A stretch of DNA of 64,000 nucleotides from an uncultured Vampirovibrio sp. (GTDB lineage Bacteria > Cyanobacteriota > Vampirovibrionia > Gastranaerophilales > Gastranaerophilaceae): the NCBI GenBank assembly GCA_910577515.1, contig CAJTLW010000002.1:186001-250000 (forward strand). Reading direction: 5' to 3'. The notes beneath the pieces are model-generated. The model saw only the letters and a list, made by a program, of their open reading frames with translations, searched no databases and was not told where the DNA came from. Within the stretch, counting starts at the first letter, position 1, and each line of letters opens with the position of its first letter. Both the position numbers and the translations under genes were made by a program. This document shows positions 18,923-27,951 of the stretch, piece after piece.

Positions 18923-20527
18923 ATGAGCTATACACCCTCTTTATTAAAAATAACCGAAGACCAGAATGAATATGCCAGAATGGTGTCTTCTAAAATGTCG
19001 CATCCCCTAGAGCGAAAAAGAGGAATGATAGATATTTTAGGTATTACAAGTGCTGTAAACTGGCTTCTTGTCAATAAAATTAAAGTACAAGTGGCACGCA
19101 GCCTTCATAAAGTGCCAAAGCTCCTTGAAGAATTTAAAATAACTGATATTTATTACAATAATTACAGAATTGATGTCATTACAGTTTTTAGAGAAAAAAC
19201 CGTTAAAATCCCAAGGCTTCATGCAGATTTTGATATCATGCCTCATTTTTATCTTGTTGTTCAATTGGGGGCAATGCTCAAAGAAACAAAAATAATCGGA
19301 TACCTGAACCCTGCCGATGTTTTAGCTTCCAAAAAAGACGGCAAATACTTTTACCCGCCTGAGGATAAATTAAAAAGCCCTGAGGATTTTAAGAAAATAA
19401 TTAAAACTCCGGCTCCCATTCCTTCTATTGTTGGAAAACACCTTGAATGTATGTCTTTATTTTTAAGGTTTATTGATAATGAGCTTTCAACAAGCTATAA
19501 AAAGGTTTTAATACAACATCTTGTTACCTGTGAAACCTGCACAAAAAAGCTTGTTGATGTTATTGAATTTGATGCTGCCGCAAGAAATATCAAGAAGTAC
19601 CCAAGAACAATTGAAAAATATTATAATAAATATTTAATTAATAAAAAACAAATGATGATGGAGCCAAAAAACCCTGCTCTATCAGGTATTCAGCAAATGC
19701 CGCCAAGGAAAAATTCAGTAACAGGCATGTTGAATAAAGCCTCTCTTTCTGAATCAAATATGATAGAATCTGTTAAAGAGCCGCCGATGAGCGCTGCAAA
19801 AAGGGCAGCACAGGCCTTTAAGAAATCAACCATTGATTACATCTTTAAAGATAAGCCTGAATTTGAAGGCTCAAGCGATGATGTGATTATCCCAATTAAA
19901 GGCAAAAAGAAAAAAGTTGTAATGATGGCGGTGTGGGCGCTTATTTTAGTTGGCATAATAGGCTTTGCCGTTAGCCGCCATTCAAATTCCACTCCTGAAT
20001 TTATTTCAAGCGCAGATACAGAATATACAGAAGATGCCCAAGGGCTTGACTCTTTTGAAGAAAATCAGGGAGAATTAAACAATGAGGCGCAAGGACTTCC
20101 TGAAGATTTTTATAATTCAACATCCGGATATTACGGTAAAGGAGATGATTACGCTCTTGCAAGCGAAGCAAACGGAGAGCCTATCATCGCAACAATTAAC
20201 AAGGTTTCATGGGAGGTGCCTGAAAATCTTGCTGATAAAACAAATTATAAAAAATTCCTTCAGCTTGTTGGTAAAAATATTAAGCTTAATTTGCAAAACG
20301 ATCTTTTATTATCAAACGACACAGCTAAAAACAGTCTGATAAAAGTTGATATAAAATTTGGACACAACGGCGACATACAATCTTTAAAAATAGCATCAAG
20401 CTCAGGTTCAACCAATATTGATGAAATAATTAAAAAGAGTGTAAAAGAAACCTTGTCTTATATGAAGCCTCCGCAAAGCGGTTTTGGTACAAAAACAGCA
20501 GAAATTACTCTCGTAATTGAACTATAA
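18923..20527 (+). CDS. single-pass membrane protein with cytoplasmic zinc-finger-like motif and TonB-C domain
   Basis: 534 residues from the ATG at 18923, which has GGGAGAG 12 nt upstream; the frame opens earlier to a TTG at 18869 without support. The cytoplasmic part contains HLVTCETCTKK near residue 210, the H-x3-C-x2-C form of anti-sigma zinc fingers. One membrane segment (VMMAVWALILVGIIGFAV) lies near residue 355. The periplasmic end is TonB-C-like: VDIKFGHNGDIQSLKIASSSG, then DEIIKKSVKETLSYMKPP and a final beta strand. The combination suggests an envelope stress or energy-transducing partner, perhaps an anti-sigma-type sensor. Function is inferred from domains only. Confidence 0.85.
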   Translation: MSYTPSLLKITEDQNEYARMVSSKMSHPLERKRGMIDILGITSAVNWLLVNKIKVQVARSLHKVPKLLEEFKITDIYYNNYRIDVITVFREKTVKIPRLHADFDIMPHFYLVVQLGAMLKETKIIGYLNPADVLASKKDGKYFYPPEDKLKSPEDFKKIIKTPAPIPSIVGKHLECMSLFLRFIDNELSTSYKKVLIQHLVTCETCTKKLVDVIEFDAAARNIKKYPRTIEKYYNKYLINKKQMMMEPKNPALSGIQQMPPRKNSVTGMLNKASLSESNMIESVKEPPMSAAKRAAQAFKKSTIDYIFKDKPEFEGSSDDVIIPIKGKKKKVVMMAVWALILVGIIGFAVSRHSNSTPEFISSADTEYTEDAQGLDSFEENQGELNNEAQGLPEDFYNSTSGYYGKGDDYALASEANGEPIIATINKVSWEVPENLADKTNYKKFLQLVGKNIKLNLQNDLLLSNDTAKNSLIKVDIKFGHNGDIQSLKIASSSGSTNIDEIIKKSVKETLSYMKPPQSGFGTKTAEITLVIEL

Positions 20528-20571
20528 AGCAGGTTTGTTTTATTGGTAAGCTGTTGCTCACTAGCAATAAG

Positions 20572-23019
20572 CTACCCCCTAAACATATTCTTTTTGAAAA
20601 CTTCATCCTTCAAAACAGGGTAGTCATTGATATTGTGGTTTTTTACAAAATCAAATGCAAATTGCCGTGCTTTTTCTAAAATTTCAATATCATTCACTAA
20701 ATCTGCAAGCCCAAAATCTGCTATACCGCTTTGTCTTGTGCCTAAAAATTCCCCCGGGCCTCTTATCTCTAAATCTTTTTGTGCAACTATAAAACCGTTA
20801 TTTGTCTTTGTTAAAACAGAAAGTTTTTCTTTTGTTTGTTTTGAATTAGCCTGTTCAATAAGAACACAATATGATTGTTTATCAGACCTGCCGACACGCC
20901 CTCTTAGCTGATGAAGCTGACTCAAACCAAATCTTTCGGCATTTTCTATCATAATAACCGTAGCATTCGGTACATCTACGCCTACTTCTACAACGGTTGT
21001 AGATACTAAAATGTCATATTTTCCTGCTTTAAAGTCGTTCATCACCTTTTCTTTTTCTTCATTTGCCATTTTTCCATGTAAAAGTCCTATTCTAAAACTC
21101 TGGAATACCTCTTCCTGCAAACGTTTGGCTTCCTGTGTGGCATTTTTTGCACTTATTGTTTCGCTTTCATCAATCAAAGGATAAACAATATAGGCTTGAT
21201 GCCCGTATAAAACTTGCTCTCTAATTAGCGCGTAAGCCTCTTTTCTGTGCGCGGCGCCTCCGAGGGTTGTTTTTACAGGTAAACGTCCTTTTGGAAGTTC
21301 ATCAATTGTAGTCACATCTAAATCACCATGCACGGTAAGAGCAAGCGTTCTTGGAATAGGTGTTGCAGTCATTGTGAGCATTTGCGGTGTTTTGCCTTTT
21401 AAAAGCAGCTTAGACCTTTGTTTTACGCCAAATCTGTGCTGTTCATCCACAACAACTGCCCCTAAATTATTAAATTCAACACCATCCTGAATTAGAGCAT
21501 GTGTGCCTACTGCAATATGGGTTTGGCCGTTTTTTAAGGACATATTCATTTCGCGCCTTAATTTGCTTGTGTTTTTCCCTAAAAATAGCCCTATAGAAAG
21601 GTTTAAAGGCGTAAGCCATTCAACAAAATTTTTATAATGCTGTGTTGCAAGAATTTCAGTTGGCGCCATAATAGCCCCCTGATAACCGTTTTCAACTGCA
21701 CATAAAAGCATAATGCAGGCCACAACTGTTTTTCCGCTTCCAACATCCCCCTGAAGTAGCCTCTGCATTGGTTCTTTTTTGTTTAAATCACGCCTTATCT
21801 CATCCACGGCGTTTTTTTGTGCATTGGTTAATTCAAAAGGCAGATTTTTTATAAACCTCTGAACAAGCCCTCCTTCTTTGATTTCAAGCGAAACGCTGTC
21901 TAAATTTTTGTTTGCTTCCCGAATTAAAGCCAAATTCATCTGCAAAATAAACAATTCTTCAAAAACAAGCCTGTGACGCGCTTTTTCAAGCTCCTCCTGT
22001 GTTTTTGGAAAATGAATTTGTTTTACTGCATCTTTCTTTGGAATTAATCCCGCATCCTTTATTAAAAAATCAGGAAAAGGCTCAGGTATTCTGTTAGAAA
22101 ATTTATCAATAGCATTATAGATGGCCTTTGTAAGGCTTTTTGCGCTCAAATTTTCGCACAATGGATAAATTGGTGTAATTTTGTTATCGTAAAGTGCTTC
22201 TTCATCTTCTTCACTAAAATCTGAAGTTATAATCTGCATTTGGGGTTTATCAAGTGTTAAAAACCCTGTAAATTTATCAACTTTTACGGTGCCATAAGCT
22301 ATAACACCTGCCCCAACAGGATATTGCGTTTTATAATGTTCAAGCATTTTTCTATTTTGAACTTTATAAAACATCGTTATAATAAGGTTTCCACTTCCAT
22401 CGCTTATTGTTAGTTTAAAAATGGTTAATTTATTTGAAGTGGTATGGCAATCAAGCTTTTTAATTGTGCCGAAAATACAAACAGAATTTCCAACTTCAAG
22501 GTTTTTAATTTTTGTTCGGCCTTCATAATCTACATATCTTTTAGGGTAATATTCAAGCAAATCTTCAACTGTATAAATATCAAGCTTATTAAAAACAGAA
22601 GCAAGTTTTGGTCCTACCCCTTTTACAAAAGCAACATCGACTTCATCAATTTCTGTTGCAAATTCTTTCTTCTTTGCCTGTGCTTCTTCCTCCTCTTTTT
22701 GGGCTTTGGCTTCAAGTTTAATCTTTGCTTTTTCAAGTGCTTTATTTTGTGCTTTTTTAAAATACTCTAAAAGTTCATTAAGCATCTTGATAGAACTCAT
22801 CCTGCCTGAAATTGAATCAAACCGGTATTGATAAAAGCAGGATATAACAGTATCCACTCTTCCTTTGTCAATTTTATTTAATTTCTTTTTAAAATCGTTT
22901 AAAGATTTTATTATAAAATCGGAAAAACAGGTGGTTTTCCCGATAAAATCAATATACTGGTATTTTTCTTCAAAATCTATAGCTTTTTTAATACCGCTGT
23001 AAAAATCTTCAAACTTCAT
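20572..23019 (-). CDS. recG: ATP-dependent DNA helicase RecG
   Basis: Remodels stalled forks and recombination intermediates. 815 residues. Residues 1-130 are a helical Lys-rich extension, comparable to that on cyanobacterial RecG. Then the wedge/OB region begins at FVKGVGPKLASVFNKL. Helicase motifs: GDVGSGKTVV (I), VVDEQHRFG (II), TMTATPIPRTLAL (III), and motifs in LHGKMANEEKEKVM, ATVIMIENAERFGLSQLHQLRGRVGR. The end, RGPGEFLGTRQSG, is RecG-specific. It lies 18 bp after the adenylate cyclase gene on the same strand. Confidence 0.96.
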   Translation of the reverse strand: MKFEDFYSGIKKAIDFEEKYQYIDFIGKTTCFSDFIIKSLNDFKKKLNKIDKGRVDTVISCFYQYRFDSISGRMSSIKMLNELLEYFKKAQNKALEKAKIKLEAKAQKEEEEAQAKKKEFATEIDEVDVAFVKGVGPKLASVFNKLDIYTVEDLLEYYPKRYVDYEGRTKIKNLEVGNSVCIFGTIKKLDCHTTSNKLTIFKLTISDGSGNLIITMFYKVQNRKMLEHYKTQYPVGAGVIAYGTVKVDKFTGFLTLDKPQMQIITSDFSEEDEEALYDNKITPIYPLCENLSAKSLTKAIYNAIDKFSNRIPEPFPDFLIKDAGLIPKKDAVKQIHFPKTQEELEKARHRLVFEELFILQMNLALIREANKNLDSVSLEIKEGGLVQRFIKNLPFELTNAQKNAVDEIRRDLNKKEPMQRLLQGDVGSGKTVVACIMLLCAVENGYQGAIMAPTEILATQHYKNFVEWLTPLNLSIGLFLGKNTSKLRREMNMSLKNGQTHIAVGTHALIQDGVEFNNLGAVVVDEQHRFGVKQRSKLLLKGKTPQMLTMTATPIPRTLALTVHGDLDVTTIDELPKGRLPVKTTLGGAAHRKEAYALIREQVLYGHQAYIVYPLIDESETISAKNATQEAKRLQEEVFQSFRIGLLHGKMANEEKEKVMNDFKAGKYDILVSTTVVEVGVDVPNATVIMIENAERFGLSQLHQLRGRVGRSDKQSYCVLIEQANSKQTKEKLSVLTKTNNGFIVAQKDLEIRGPGEFLGTRQSGIADFGLADLVNDIEILEKARQFAFDFVKNHNINDYPVLKDEVFKKNMFRG

Positions 23020-23037
23020 ACGTTTAATTCAAAAAAT

Positions 23038-24990
23038 TTATTGCATTATTCTTAAAACTTCATATATGTTGATTTTTTTGGCTTTGCCCCTGATTGAAAC
23101 CTCCCTTATTTTAATAACATCAACATACTTTTGTACCCGAAGAAAAGTTTCTTCACTGATTAAAAACTTGGTTTTATAAACCTTGTTATAGTTTTCAATT
23201 CTGCTTGCAGTATTTACAGTATCGCCGATTACCGTGTATTCAAGCCTTTCTTCAGATCCTATATTTCCAACAAACGCTTCCCCTGTTGAAATTCCAACCC
23301 CTATTTCAATCTTGGGTTTTCCTTCATTAAGCCATTTTGATTGTAGTTGCCTTACCTTTTTTAATATACAATCAGCACAGCGAACAGCATCTATTGCGTG
23401 GTTTTCATTTTTGATGGGTTCGCCGAATACTGCTAAAATAGCATCCCCCATAAATTTATTTAAAATACCGTTATGTTTTTCGATTATGGGAGCAATGGCT
23501 GAAAAATATTCATTTAAAATATTTGTAACTTCTTCTGCTGAAAGCTGCTCTGAAATAGATGTAAACCCTCTTATGTCCGCAAATAAAACAGTTACGCACG
23601 CTCTTTTTCCGCCAAGCTTAACGCTGTCTATGTTTGAAACAACGTTTTGCATAACATCTTTTGAGATATATTTTCCCATTGCAGATTGTATTTTTTCTTT
23701 TTTTCGCCCCTCAACAAGATATCTGTATGAATATCCAAATCCTATTGCAATAAGAATAAATACTTCGGGTAAAATAAGCCCGACACCTATCCTATTGTCA
23801 TACATGATAAAAGTAAAAATAAAATATAAAAACATTACTAAAGATGTACACATAAGCGCAACCGGGATAGGAAGCGTGCATATTAACAGCAATACAAGCA
23901 AAAATACGGTTAAGATTACTACAAAATCGTATATTGGGCTAACTTCCGTAAAAAATTCATTTTTATATATATTATTGAAATTTGTTGCCTGAATATCAAG
24001 CCCTGCAAAGGTATCAGACACAGGTGTGCGTTTAACATCAGCAAGAGCCTGTGAATTAGCATTTGACCCTACAAAAACAATTTTATCTTTAAAGATTTCA
24101 GGGTCAATCACAGGTTCATGGCCTTCTTTGATGTTTCTTAAAGATTCAATAACATCAGAGGCTGAAATTTCCTTATGCGAATATACGCCATCATCTGTTC
24201 TATAATAAGCAATATTGCTGTAGGCCGCTCCTTTATCGTTGGAAATCGGCATTTTAAGCGCATATTTACCCTTCTGCCCTATAATATACTTATCTGTTAA
24301 AGTAAATTCATCAATTCCTGTAACTTTTGAATACATAAAAAGAGCTAAAGATGGGTATAATTCCCCGTTATATTGTATAATCTGGTCTACTTTTCTTATA
24401 TATCCGTCAGCATCTTGTCTTGTATTAACAGAGCCTAAATTATTAACATTATAAAAATATTCTTTTAAAAACGGTGTAAAGCTGTTGTATTTGCTGTTTA
24501 CCCTATATTTTTCGCTTCTTTTATCTATAAATTTAATATTATGTTTACTGGGTAAAATTTCATTGTAGAATTCTTTATTGGCTTCTTCTTTAAAATCATC
24601 ATACATAAAGCCAACGCCCGCAATAAGTTTTTTATATTCTCCTATTTTGTTTGAAAATTCTCTATCTATTTCAGGATGATCGGTATCGGGTGCAATTATT
24701 ATTGCATCAAAGCCGTAAGCTTTGCATTCTGTATAGTTTTCAAGGTAGTCGAATATTTCTAAAAACCTTGTTCTTTTCCATGGCCAGCGTCCCAATTTAA
24801 CCAAAGATTTATTATCTATTACGACAAGAATAATATCATCAGATGCCACCTTATTTACTGATGTTTGCTTCATCATAAAGTTATAAGATTTATATTGGAA
24901 TATGGTGTAGCCGATAAGATAAACCAGAAAAAACACGACTACAGAAGCTACAGTTAATAAAATAAGTGATTTTTTATGCGAAATTTCCAT
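23038..24990 (-). CDS. CHASE2-domain class III adenylate cyclase
   Basis: Makes cyclic AMP in response to an extracytoplasmic signal. 650 residues: membrane segment at 10-30, a CHASE2 sensor domain (about 45-335, with VIDNKSLVKLGRWPWKR and the final KDKIVFVGSNA), three membrane segments at about 350-425, then a cyclase catalytic domain from about 465. Metal-binding Asp residues lie in VLFADIRGFTSIS and KFMGDAILAVFGEP; LEYTVIGDTVNTASRIE completes the site. This layout is common in cyanobacteria and relatives. It precedes recG. Confidence 0.93.
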   Translation of the reverse strand: MEISHKKSLILLTVASVVVFFLVYLIGYTIFQYKSYNFMMKQTSVNKVASDDIILVVIDNKSLVKLGRWPWKRTRFLEIFDYLENYTECKAYGFDAIIIAPDTDHPEIDREFSNKIGEYKKLIAGVGFMYDDFKEEANKEFYNEILPSKHNIKFIDKRSEKYRVNSKYNSFTPFLKEYFYNVNNLGSVNTRQDADGYIRKVDQIIQYNGELYPSLALFMYSKVTGIDEFTLTDKYIIGQKGKYALKMPISNDKGAAYSNIAYYRTDDGVYSHKEISASDVIESLRNIKEGHEPVIDPEIFKDKIVFVGSNANSQALADVKRTPVSDTFAGLDIQATNFNNIYKNEFFTEVSPIYDFVVILTVFLLVLLLICTLPIPVALMCTSLVMFLYFIFTFIMYDNRIGVGLILPEVFILIAIGFGYSYRYLVEGRKKEKIQSAMGKYISKDVMQNVVSNIDSVKLGGKRACVTVLFADIRGFTSISEQLSAEEVTNILNEYFSAIAPIIEKHNGILNKFMGDAILAVFGEPIKNENHAIDAVRCADCILKKVRQLQSKWLNEGKPKIEIGVGISTGEAFVGNIGSEERLEYTVIGDTVNTASRIENYNKVYKTKFLISEETFLRVQKYVDVIKIREVSIRGKAKKINIYEVLRIMQ

Positions 24991-25043
24991 AGCCTCTATT
25001 TTACTTTATAAATGCCTTTTTGCCAAATAAATTTAGTGAAAAT

Positions 25044-25072
25044 TTGTCTTAGCACACATTTTGTACTAATAT
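25044..25072 (+). promoter_or_regulatory. sigma70-type promoter of ctpA
   Basis: TTGTCT (25044-25049), a 17-bp spacer and TAATAT (25067-25072). It is followed by AAGGAG at 25101-25106 and ATG at 25117. Confidence 0.65.
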
Positions 25073-25116
25073 TATTAGTAAGAAAAGCGAAGTTTTTAAC
25101 AAGGAGAATACGATTG

Positions 25117-26331
25117 ATGAAGAATATTTGGAAAAAAATTACGGTGGCTTTTATGCTTCTGTTTATGGCATACATTACGACTGCCGTAAACCCCGTTCTT
25201 GCACAAACTCCGCAGGCGCTTTATGACAAGGCATGGAAACTTATTGATACAAAATTCGTAGATAGGTCTAATAATAATCAGGATTGGGGAAGATGGCGCC
25301 ACAAATATGATTCTGTTATTAAAACCGAACAAGATGCATACGTTGCTATAGATACAATGGTATCAAGCTTAAACGATGTTTATACAAAATTTTTAAACCC
25401 TAAAGAATATGGCGAAGAAAATGATTCAATTCAAGGTTCGCTGAAGGGCATCGGGGTTCAAATCGGCGTAAGAGACGGTAAACTTCTTGTTATTGCGCCT
25501 TTGGAAGATACTCCCGGTGAAAAAGCCGGTTTAAAAGCTGAAGACGAAATATTAGAAATTGATGGCAAGTCAACAAAAGGCATAACCGTTGATGCCGCAG
25601 CTGATAGAATTAGGGGCAAAGAAGGCACCCAGGTTACTCTTTTAATCAAAAGAGAAGGTGAAGAAAATAAAATCTATAAAATTACAAGGGCAAATATCGA
25701 ACTAAAATCTGTTTCCACAAAGGCTCCGAAATATGCAAAAATTTCTCCTAATATTGGCTATATCAGACTAAGCTCTTTTATTAGCAGAAACGCTACAATG
25801 GAATTTGAAAATGCTTTGATTGAAAACAGAAATAAAGACGGAATTATCCTTGATTTAAGGTCAAACCCCGGCGGTCTTTTAACAAATGCCATCTTTATAG
25901 CCGATATGCTTCTTGACGGGCAAACAATAGTATCCACCGTAGATAGAGACGGATACAAAGATACGCAGGTATCAAGACCCAAAGTAATTTCAAGGCAGCC
26001 AATGGTAGTATTAATTAATGGTGGAAGCGCAAGCGCAAGTGAGATTTTATCAGGCGCACTTAAAGATAACCATAGGGCAACTATTGTTGGTAAAAAATCA
26101 TTTGGCAAAGGGCTGGTGCAGGAAATAAACAAGCTTCCGGGCGGTTCTGCCATGCATATTACGATTCAAAAATATCTAACCCCAAACGGTACAGATATTA
26201 ATAAAAAAGGAATTGAGCCAGATATCGAAGTGGATATCACAGCAGATGATATCAAGGCGGAGCGCGACCCGCAGCTTCAAAAAGCAAATGATGTTTTAGC
26301 AAAACAATTGCGTGTTGCAAGAAAAAGATAA
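25117..26331 (+). CDS. ctpA: C-terminal processing protease (S41)
   Basis: Periplasmic Ser/Lys protease that trims or degrades exported proteins. 404 residues from ATG 25117, which has AAGGAG 10 nt upstream; the longer frame to 25012 is not supported. The signal peptide is clear (basic KNIWKKITVA, hydrophobic core, AQT). The PDZ domain follows at about 85-170 (LKGIGVQIGVRDG, EILEIDGKSTKG). The catalytic Ser is in NGGSASASEILSGAL and the Lys in VGKKSFGKGLVQ. The end is basic. A bidirectional terminator follows. Confidence 0.95.
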   Translation: MKNIWKKITVAFMLLFMAYITTAVNPVLAQTPQALYDKAWKLIDTKFVDRSNNNQDWGRWRHKYDSVIKTEQDAYVAIDTMVSSLNDVYTKFLNPKEYGEENDSIQGSLKGIGVQIGVRDGKLLVIAPLEDTPGEKAGLKAEDEILEIDGKSTKGITVDAAADRIRGKEGTQVTLLIKREGEENKIYKITRANIELKSVSTKAPKYAKISPNIGYIRLSSFISRNATMEFENALIENRNKDGIILDLRSNPGGLLTNAIFIADMLLDGQTIVSTVDRDGYKDTQVSRPKVISRQPMVVLINGGSASASEILSGALKDNHRATIVGKKSFGKGLVQEINKLPGGSAMHITIQKYLTPNGTDINKKGIEPDIEVDITADDIKAERDPQLQKANDVLAKQLRVARKR

Positions 26332-26360
26332 GTTTTGTGTTGTTATTTGTTGAATGGGTG

Positions 26361-26389
26361 AAAAAAGCGGCTGTTGAGGCCGCTTTTTA
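26361..26389. terminator. bidirectional terminator between convergent genes
   Basis: AAAAAAGCGGC, a 7-nt loop and GCCGCTTTTTAA. Both strands end in T runs, so it serves ctpA and the minus-strand gene whose stop codon (26387-26389) lies inside it. Confidence 0.88.
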
Positions 26390-27859
26390 ATTTTCTGTTG
26401 TATATTTAATAACTTTTATCTTCCAGCTGGAAGGTGGAACTTTTTTCTCTTGTTTTTTAAACCCTGAGAATAACATTTTAAATACGGTGTCATTTCGTGC
26501 TGGATTACTTGTGTGTTCAAATTCAAGCGCGCTCATAATTTTGCCGTCAAAAGCATCTCCTGCTGCCGTTGTTAGCCTGTCTATCCCGTATTCTTTTAAT
26601 AAATTTTCAACGTATGAAATGGCATCATCAAACGGAAAATCAACATTTTTTCCATTTATGGCAATTGTTTCAGGGTTATCCCTGCAGCTTTCCAGCTGTT
26701 TAATGGTGCCAATCAGGCTTTCAATATCACTTTTCGGGTTTTCCATTGGGTGCTGGGCAATACTTCTTACATCTTCTATTTTTTGTCTGAATTGAGGGTC
26801 AATATTGTTATCTGCTGCAAAATCATCCAAGATGGCAGTAATGCTTTTGACCTCTTTTCTCACCTGTTCTGCCTGTTTGGCGCTCACTTCATGCTTTATT
26901 CTGCTTGGCCGTTTTCTTTTTGGCTTATGGGGTTTTTTAGGTGCGTTTGCTTTTTTAATTGCAGGTGTTCGGGTTTCGCCCGAAGTTCCGCTGCCTTCAA
27001 TTGGCCCTTTAGAAGCCATAGCAGCCTCCTGTGTTATTGCTTCACCTGTATTGGCCGGGGTTTTATCAGGCATGGCAGTTGTTTGCTGTTCAATATTGTT
27101 TTTTTGCGGTTTTACTGCCCTGTCACCCTCTGTTGTTGGTGGCTCCACATTGTTTTCAGGTGTTTTTGTATCTTTTTTCTTTATATGAAATGCGTTTTTT
27201 ATATTATTCAATGCCTGACCTGATTTAAAGGCGGTAAAAGCTTTTCCGGTTTGTGCGGGAGCTTTTTTGAAACATTCAACAGTGGCTGCAAATATATTCA
27301 TATTCTTTGTATCTATTCCTGCCCCTTTAAGAGCCGCCTTAGAACCAGCTATAGAACCGATTGTAACAGTGCTGTTCAGTCCGAGTCCCTGCCATGCTTT
27401 TCTTGCTTCATCGTCGGTTTTGGCATTCATTGCACTATAACCGTTTTTAATTAAACCGATTGCTCCTCCGGTAATGCCTAAAACTACCATGATAGGGGCT
27501 ATCGCCCCGCCTGTTGCAGCTATTAAAAGACCACCGCCAATAATTCCCCCTGCCCCTATTATAAAGTTTTTAGGGGATGAAAACATTGCTGTTACAGGAT
27601 ATATTGCTCCTTTACCAAAATTTATAAGCTTATCTTTAGCTGAAATTTTTCCATCATCAGCTGCAAATTTATCTGTGGAAAAATTAACAGTATCCTGTGT
27701 TAAGGTGTTTAAAGCAGGTTGCGTCTCAATAGCAGTTTTATTCTGTGCTGCAGCTTGAATGCTGCCATTTTGCTGCAATGTTAAAAAACGAAGCTGGTTT
27801 GCAACTCCGATACTACTTATATTGCTGCTTATTCCGCCATTTGGGGCAATATTTGCCAT
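26387..27859 (-). CDS. unknown Gly/Ala-rich hydrophobic-hairpin protein
   Basis: Not recognised. 490 residues. The N-terminus (MANIAPNGGISSNISSIG) is Asn/Ser-rich and includes TQDTVNFSTDKF near residue 60. Residues about 95-140 form a glycine-rich hydrophobic hairpin (FIIGAGGIIGGGLLIAATGGAIAPIMVVLGITGG), like small membrane-inserting or phage tail-tape segments. Residues 230-330 are a Pro/Lys/Thr-rich linker. The C-terminal 150 residues are helical (KQAEQVRKEVKSITAILDDF). There is no export signal. AGGAAG precedes the ATG. Confidence 0.75.
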   Translation of the reverse strand: MANIAPNGGISSNISSIGVANQLRFLTLQQNGSIQAAAQNKTAIETQPALNTLTQDTVNFSTDKFAADDGKISAKDKLINFGKGAIYPVTAMFSSPKNFIIGAGGIIGGGLLIAATGGAIAPIMVVLGITGGAIGLIKNGYSAMNAKTDDEARKAWQGLGLNSTVTIGSIAGSKAALKGAGIDTKNMNIFAATVECFKKAPAQTGKAFTAFKSGQALNNIKNAFHIKKKDTKTPENNVEPPTTEGDRAVKPQKNNIEQQTTAMPDKTPANTGEAITQEAAMASKGPIEGSGTSGETRTPAIKKANAPKKPHKPKRKRPSRIKHEVSAKQAEQVRKEVKSITAILDDFAADNNIDPQFRQKIEDVRSIAQHPMENPKSDIESLIGTIKQLESCRDNPETIAINGKNVDFPFDDAISYVENLLKEYGIDRLTTAAGDAFDGKIMSALEFEHTSNPARNDTVFKMLFSGFKKQEKKVPPSSWKIKVIKYTTEN

Positions 27860-27901
27860 TTAAAAGCTTCCTGACACTTATATAAAAACACCTACAATAT
27901 T

Positions 27902-27937
27902 TAAAAACCCAAAACGCCCTAAAAAATGCCCGTTTTG
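27902..27937 (-). terminator. terminator after rqcH
   Basis: On the minus strand CAAAACG and CGTTTTG form the stem around a 14-nt loop, followed by GGTTTTT. Confidence 0.7.
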
Positions 27938-27951
27938 CCTGTTTTATTAAG

